Both the position numbers and the translations under genes were made by a program. Shown here piece by piece: positions 59,301 to 64,000 of a DNA stretch of 64,000 nt (positions within the stretch are counted from its first letter, which is position 1; every line of letters starts with the position of its first letter). The notes below the pieces were generated by a model that was not told the origin of the DNA, ran no database searches, and saw nothing but the letters and a program-made list of their open reading frames with translations. Source of the stretch: Owenia fusiformis (lineage: Eukaryota > Annelida > Polychaeta > Sabellida > Oweniidae); NCBI GenBank assembly GCA_903813345.2, contig CAIIXF020000007.1, forward strand, positions 14,306,714 through 14,370,713, in the 5' to 3' direction.

Positions 59301-62300
59301 CGTGATGGAAACGAAAAAACGAAAATCGACTAGCCTATGGCTAGTGTATATGTATGGTAATCGTATGTCGTACTAAAATAAATATGAATATCATCACCAA
59401 ATAGGGAAAGATACATTTTAAGAGAAGGCGGTAAGCGAAGGGAACAATCAACAACAAAAAAACAAACCCCAACATGCCACCAATGGTCAAGGAGACCGAG
59501 AAACAGAGATAAAGCCAGAAGTACTCGTTGCCATAAGTCGCGCCCTCAAAACCCGGTATAAAAGAAATGATGGTCCCCTGGGGATTATGGTCCCCTTTCT
59601 TAAAGGCCCTTACAAGCCCTCATTATGGATACGATAATAAGGGAAAGAGTTGTATTTAGGTCACCGTATAAATCAATGGAAAGTAGGACCATAATTTGAT
59701 AGGACCACCTACCCTTTTACACCGGGTTTGCCGTCATCCAAATCAGCCTTTGCAAAAATGTGAACGGTTCATAATTAGAGTCGTTCGTGTTTTTTTCGGG
59801 AGTTTTCAAATCTGGATTTAATTGCTTTTATTAGAAGGGTTCCTCGTTGATAATTGTAATATTGTAAGATTTTGACCAAGACTGACACAACAGAAATTGT
59901 CAACACTGGAGGATGGTAATAGCTCGGAATTGTATTTAAATCAAATATTATCCATATTTATGAATAAAAATAAATGTATTTCAAGTTCCTCATCTCTACT
60001 GGTCAATTTTTCCTTGCTTTAGTAGCCGTTGTACTGATATATTATCTTAGTCAAAATAGAGACCGCACTGGCGGATTAGGGGGGGGGGGGGGGGGCTGGG
60101 GGCCCGGCCCCCCCCCTTTGGTGGGCCCAGAAAAAAAAAATTGGGCCCAAAAAAAATTTGGGGCCAAAAAAGGCCTTGAGGCCCCAAAAAGTGGGCCTTT
60201 TTGGTCACTACCGGGCCTTTTAAGGCCTTATTTTTTAATTTCAGGCCAAATTTTGAAGAAAATGGGCCTCAAAATTTCAAAAGGGCCCACTTTTGGGTAA
60301 TAGGGGCCCAAAAAAATTTTCCGCGCAAGCGCAGACTTTTTTTTCTCTGACTTGAAATTTGGGCCACTCCCTTGTTGATTCCCAGATCCGCCACTGGACC
60401 GAACGAATATAAGAGGTCTTCTAGCTTTGCACATTTAAGACCAATCATAATACATAACTTTTTCTAATATGTTTACGTCTTGGTGGACACAAAATAACAG
60501 GTATAAAATTTTAATAGAACGAACTTTTATATTTCGTGGCCTCATTAAACACTTATTTAGATTGGAATGGCCTTAAACCCTGGTCCGCGAAACACACATT
60601 TAAATAAGGGATTGGCGCACCCGGGTCTGACTGTAATCCTCCCGATCACCGTCGTATGAATTATGAATCTAGTTTCGCACAGTTGTTAACGGAAACAAAA
60701 CAGTGAACCCTGCTTTCCCGAACCAGGTGTAAAAGGGTAGGAGGTCCTTTCAAATTATTGTCCTACTCTCCATTGATTTATATGGTGACCTAAATACAAC
60801 TCTTTCCCTCATTATCTTATACACAATCAGGGCCAGTAAGGGGCGTTAAGAAAGGGGACCATAATCCGCGGGGACCATCATTTCTTTCACACCGGGTTTC
60901 CAGGATTCGCCTCGCATGCCTTCGACTCTTTCTCGATAAAGCTCTCACATTCTACATATAGAGGCTATGTAACGAGATAAAAAACAGGTATGTACATGTA
61001 TGATTGAAATGTAAATCTAAAAAAACAACATGTATGAACATGTACACCTACCCGGAATACATCCATATACTTCGAAACGAATTGACGGGTGTTCGTTGTA
61101 TTCCTCCACGTTTAATCGGACATACTTAGCTTTGAAACGCTTTGACATCGCGTGGAACACCTTAGTCGTCCTATCAGTGTTACCATCGAATATCTGCAAC
61201 ATAACGAGCATTTGAGTACGTTATAGTCAAGTGGGTATTAAAATGTGTGAACACAATCACTGAGAGTAAATCTAAATTCACATATAACTATGCAAGGTGT
61301 GTCCAATTTTAGCCAATGAGAACATGCTATTCCATATAAGTGCATTAACCAAAAATCCACCCAAGGTCATCTTAGATTCTAGTGAAACTAGTGAAACCAA
61401 TAAACTTTCATTGTTGAGAGTAAAACTCTATAACTAGTATCATAGGAAATAGTAGGGCAAGTGCTTTTGCAGGTCAAATAGTATGTATTGAATGGCTATC
61501 AAGGTGACAAGTTTACCTTTGTAAAAAGTTTCTTTGAAAATATTGTATAAACTATTTTGCAATGAGTGGAAAGAATTGAAGCCGAAGACTCAATGCATTG
61601 TGGCCAATTCATTCCACACGGGCGTTGTTTCTTAAACTCAGCACTCGATGCTACGCATCTCGTATCTCGTCCAACGTTTGAATAACGTTAAAGGATTGAT
61701 CAGTCCACAATGTACTGTGTCCAGAGCTTAAATCCTCAAACCAATCATGCAAATTTAAGCTTTTTAATAGAATTCTAACTTGGGAAAAATAAATGCTATT
61801 TCTTACAACTTTATCAACATTATTTCCCCGGTATTCTTGGAAATTGGTTCCATCAGTGCTATACGATATGGAAAACCTCTCAGTTCTCTGATTTCCATAA
61901 TCTGCCCGTCCCTGGACCTCGACACCTGATATGGAATACGTAGAATCCAGACTGACCTAAATCAGAAAAATGCTTTGTTTTTAAATAGTTTATTATATTA
62001 CGTTATGACCATGTTCACGTAGTGTATTGAATTGTGTAAGCTCGTTGTAAGCCCGTTAGACAAAATATGATTTGCAAAAAAAACTAAAAATGAAATATTT
62101 CCATGATTGATGAATTACTTCATCACTAATGATCATCGGTAATAATCTAGTTAGTAGTAGTAGTATCGTCGTAACAAGATGGAAGAACTTCCGGGCTTCG
62201 TTTTCGGTAAGATATTTTTATTTCTCGATTCTACACTAATTATAAGTCAAGTTGTGGACAATAATTTGGCTCAAAGAAAAGGAAGATAGTCCAGTTTGAC

Positions 62301-63510
62301 AATATGCAGGCGGTTTCTATGTTTGGTATATTAAAGGTAGAATCAGATCTATGGGGGTGACAAAATTACAAGCAAAATGTACAATTGACCTACCAATCCA
62401 TTCCTCACAATCTAAAGTACAATATCTCCAAGAAGATTCATGATATGTTATAAATTGGTGAAATTATGGTAACCATTCTTATAAAAAATAAAACATCATT
62501 GTAAAAATCTTTAGTTTCCCTGAAATAAAGTGTGCACTTTCGGGATTTTTAGAAAATAGACATGAAAAGGAATGACATGAGCCCGAAATATTCTAAAATT
62601 GTAACAATTTTTTGTAAGGCTGCTCGCTAGATCTGATTCTCTCTTTAACGAAGACACAGTTAACATATTTAGTCCCTCGATCTGGTTACGTTGACGATCT
62701 TTATGAATATTGCCAATGTGACAATATTCATGAAGATCGTCAACATAACAAAAGCGTAACAAAATATGTGAATTGCGTCTTTGTTAATATACCAAACATA
62801 GAACCGCCTGCACATTCTCAAACTAGACTATCCTCCTTAACTTTGAGCCAAATTATTGTCCACAACTTGACTTATAATTAGCGTAGAATCGAGAAATAAT
62901 AATATCTTACCGAAAACGAAGCCCGGAATTAAGTTCTTCCATCTTGTTACGCTGACGTAGAAACTTCTTGAATAGTGTTGGGTAGATGGTGTATTCGATA
63001 GATCAAACAGTGATATACACGCAAATTGCATCAAACGCTTTTGGTTCTAAAGATTTTTTGGACCAGTTATGACATATCAAGTTTCTAAAAATCTAGCTCT
63101 CAAGCACCTTTCTTTATATTTATATTCCGAATATGCGGTCATTTTTTAATTGCTTTCATTAACATTATTCTTGAAGTGTTTTTAAGAAAGCAATGCAGAT
63201 TCAAGACTATAATATCAATTCAATCAACTCCTAATAGCTTAATATTACACAAGAAAATGTTTTTTTTTATTTCCCGTAATTAAACAAAGTATCATTTTAT
63301 ATTTTAACCCTACCATTATCCATTGACCTGTCGTCTGGCCTTGACCAGCAACCCATGCGCCTCTCAGATCGCCATCGGGAGTGGAGGTACGCTCTGTATC
63401 AAGCCTGGCACGATGTGGTCCGTGTAACAGTTCAGGATTCCACGAGGATGAAGCCGAAAGCTGATCGTCATTAGCAAATTTCACCAACTTTTCATTGCAG
63501 TTAGATATTG
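54845..63510 (-). CDS. Secreted F5/8C-VWA-EGF-VWA-EGF-VWA protein, 5' incomplete
   Basis: Minus-strand exons in order: 63510-63314, 61956-61807, 61193-61052, 59224-58637, 58533-58414, 58214-57975, 57753-57591, 57202-57012, 56770-56648, 56310-56132, 55881-55684, 55060-54845, with all phases matching; 834 residues plus an unseen N-terminus. One discoidin-like domain is followed by three von Willebrand A domains separated by single EGF-like modules, ending ...RNKQCNI and TAA without a membrane segment. Only the middle VWA keeps a complete MIDAS motif. The arrangement resembles matrix or adhesion proteins (matrilin-like in style), but I recognise no specific orthologue. The first visible exon starts in phase 1, so at least one exon precedes it. 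Confidence 0.87.
56648..56770 (-). CDS. EGF-like module before the third VWA domain
   Basis: A phase 1-1 exon with CTSSNTCAGECVEE, SSCRCLSP and KDC, a compact six-Cys module. Confidence 0.75.
57012..58214 (-). CDS. Second VWA domain, intact MIDAS
   Basis: Exons 58214-57975, 57753-57591 and 57202-57012. IAFLLDCSSSIG gives DxSxS, GGSTNVYQAL supplies the MIDAS Thr, and AILLTDGN the TDG. It closes DVFISAVGMGEEG and LVSYPVRDNVKL. Expected to bind a divalent cation and ligands. Confidence 0.88.
58414..58533 (-). CDS. EGF-like module between the first and second VWA domains
   Basis: One phase 1-1 exon: DACVEVDCGLGSCVNYFDEY, then RCDCS and IACEHV, six Cys with EGF spacing. Confidence 0.82.
58637..59224 (-). 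CDS. First VWA domain, degenerate MIDAS
   Basis: A single large exon of 195 codons with VWA strands (VDVAFVLDTTAVSQSDFEQQ, HRIAVIRQG, YGSVLVYMANGYP, GVKIVFFSFEAND). The DxSxS motif reads DTTAV and the usual TDG reads ANG, so metal-dependent binding is probably lost. It is intronless, unlike the other two VWA domains, which are split. Confidence 0.85.
59552..59726 (-). mobile_element. MITE family B, copy 2 (175 bp)
   Basis: Inverse orientation relative to 21968-22140, beginning cccggtataaaagaaatga and ending acccttttacaccggg. It lies in the 1.8-kb intron between 59224 and 61052. Confidence 0.75.
60066..60396. mobile_element. GC-rich MITE with cactggcggat ends
   Basis: Left end cactggcggat and right end atccgccactg are near-inverted repeats, flanked on both sides by gaccg (60061-60065 and 60397-60401), a possible target duplication. 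The interior is runs of G, C, A and ggcc, reading gggccc and ggccaaa repeatedly. The 108- and 68-codon frames over it are low-complexity by-products. Confidence 0.65.
60723..60896 (+). mobile_element. MITE family B, copy 3 (174 bp)
   Basis: Same orientation as 21968-22140: ccaggtgtaaaagggta at the start, ctttcacaccggg at the end, and the shared middle ctctttccctcattatctta. In the same intron as copy 2. Confidence 0.75.
61052..63510 (-). CDS. F5/8 type C (discoidin) domain exons of the VWA gene
   Basis: Exons 63510-63314, 61956-61807 and 61193-61052. Hallmarks in order: QLSASSSWNPE, HRARLDTE, GAWVAGQGQTTGQWIMVSLD, ISGVEVQGRADY, FSISYSTDGTNFQEY, then KYVRLNVEEYNEHPSIRFEVYGC. This is a complete discoidin fold, typically binding membrane lipid or glycans. 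The 1.4-kb intron holds a nested palindromic element. Confidence 0.9.
62171..62950. mobile_element. Nested palindromic element, family C, copy 2
   Basis: The outer arms 62171-62335 and 62784-62950 are inverted (gtaacaagatggaagaactt ... aagttcttccatcttgttac). A second inverted pair (about 62645-62670 against 62763-62788) and an inner hairpin (ttgacgatctttatgaatat against its complement near 62724) lie within. Ends and internal phrases match 24921-25277. It sits in the discoidin-domain intron. Confidence 0.75.
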
Positions 63511-63994
63511 CTGTAAAATAAGTAAATCCAACACTGATTTCTGTGTGCATTTCATAAAATCAACCAACTTTAATGTGAACAGCAGTACTAATGTTGTTCT
63601 CAATGGGAAAGAAATCAGAGGACGAAGTAATGAATTACAATATGATTAGTACTATCATCAATTACACAGTTTTCTTTGGAGTCTAGTTACAATAAGTTTA
63701 ACATAAAAGCTAGAGAAATAAGACTAGTACTTTTTCGTTTCATCTGTTTTCATGTATGTATTTTATGTAGTTAGTTTGTAATTAGGAAAATAAACACTGT
63801 ACTGTTGTGAAACAGATATGATAGCTGACGGTTGGTGTTTGTGGTGGCACTTATCCTTCCATTTACCAACAGTTACCCGACCCATAGATAGGCGATGGAT
63901 GTTTGCTGATAGAATGTCCAAATTAAAAAAAAATGATTATGCTAAAAACCATAATGACTAAATTGTGTACTGCATCAATTTTTCATTGACTCAC

Positions 63995-64000
63995 AGTTTC
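63995..64000 (-). CDS. Possible 3' end of the preceding exon of the VWA gene
   Basis: On the minus strand the window begins GAAACT followed by gtgagt, a consensus donor 484 bp upstream of the acceptor at 63511. The next exon needs a phase 1 partner, which cannot be tested here. Confidence 0.3.

Noticed and set aside
59974-60434. Gly/Pro-rich frames on both strands
   Set aside because: They cover the homopolymer-rich MITE at 60066-60396 and have no recognisable domain.

Overview
The window is animal nuclear DNA: AT-rich, intron-dense (canonical GT/AG introns, mostly phase 1), packed with small inverted-repeat transposons. Large mosaic extracellular proteins, a Golgi glycosaminoglycan sulfotransferase and frequent tacatgta-type motifs suggest a marine invertebrate (lophotrochozoan or invertebrate deuterostome). 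I cannot name the species.

Four protein genes can be assembled by following splice sites and reading phase. (1) Plus strand, 2021-16578: a single-pass transmembrane mucin with signal peptide, about 125 copies of a 13-residue Thr/Ser/Asn repeat, SEA domain, membrane segment, a tail, and two candidate alternative last exons. (2) Minus strand, 21048-18367: a complete 394-residue uronyl 2-O-sulfotransferase-like enzyme in seven exons, tail-to-tail with gene 1. (3) Plus strand, 30427-51732: a 30-exon, roughly 3,120-residue transmembrane mucin of the MUC4-like NIDO-AMOP-VWD type, with an acidic 12-residue repeat array, about ten EGF modules, a second Ser/Thr-rich segment, SEA, EGF, membrane segment and a tail with a proline-rich SH3-type motif. 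(4) Minus strand, 63510 (or beyond the window end) to 54845: an extracellular protein with F5/8 type C, VWA, EGF, VWA, EGF and VWA modules; its 5' end lies outside the window.

Layout: 1-2020 intergenic; 2021-16578 mucin 1; 16579-18366 shared 3' region with two opposed poly(A) signals 33 bp apart; 18367-21048 sulfotransferase; 21.1-30.4 kb a repeat-dominated gap (alternating palindrome array, palindromic element, 3.3 kb foldback); 30427-51732 mucin 2; 51.9-53.6 kb a transposon with an internal minisatellite and a second transposon nested in it; 54845-64000 the VWA/discoidin gene, whose introns carry further elements.

Most of the gene products belong to the cell surface or matrix: two very different tethered mucins, a matrix or adhesion protein and a GAG-modifying enzyme. 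A functional link between them is inference only. Items most worth follow-up are the paralogous terminal exons of mucin 1, the contrasting chemistry of the two mucin arrays, a splice junction in mucin 2 that gives a stop codon in every simple canonical join, and a hydrophobic-leader ORF with a 2A-like DVEVNPGP motif inside a mucin 2 intron.
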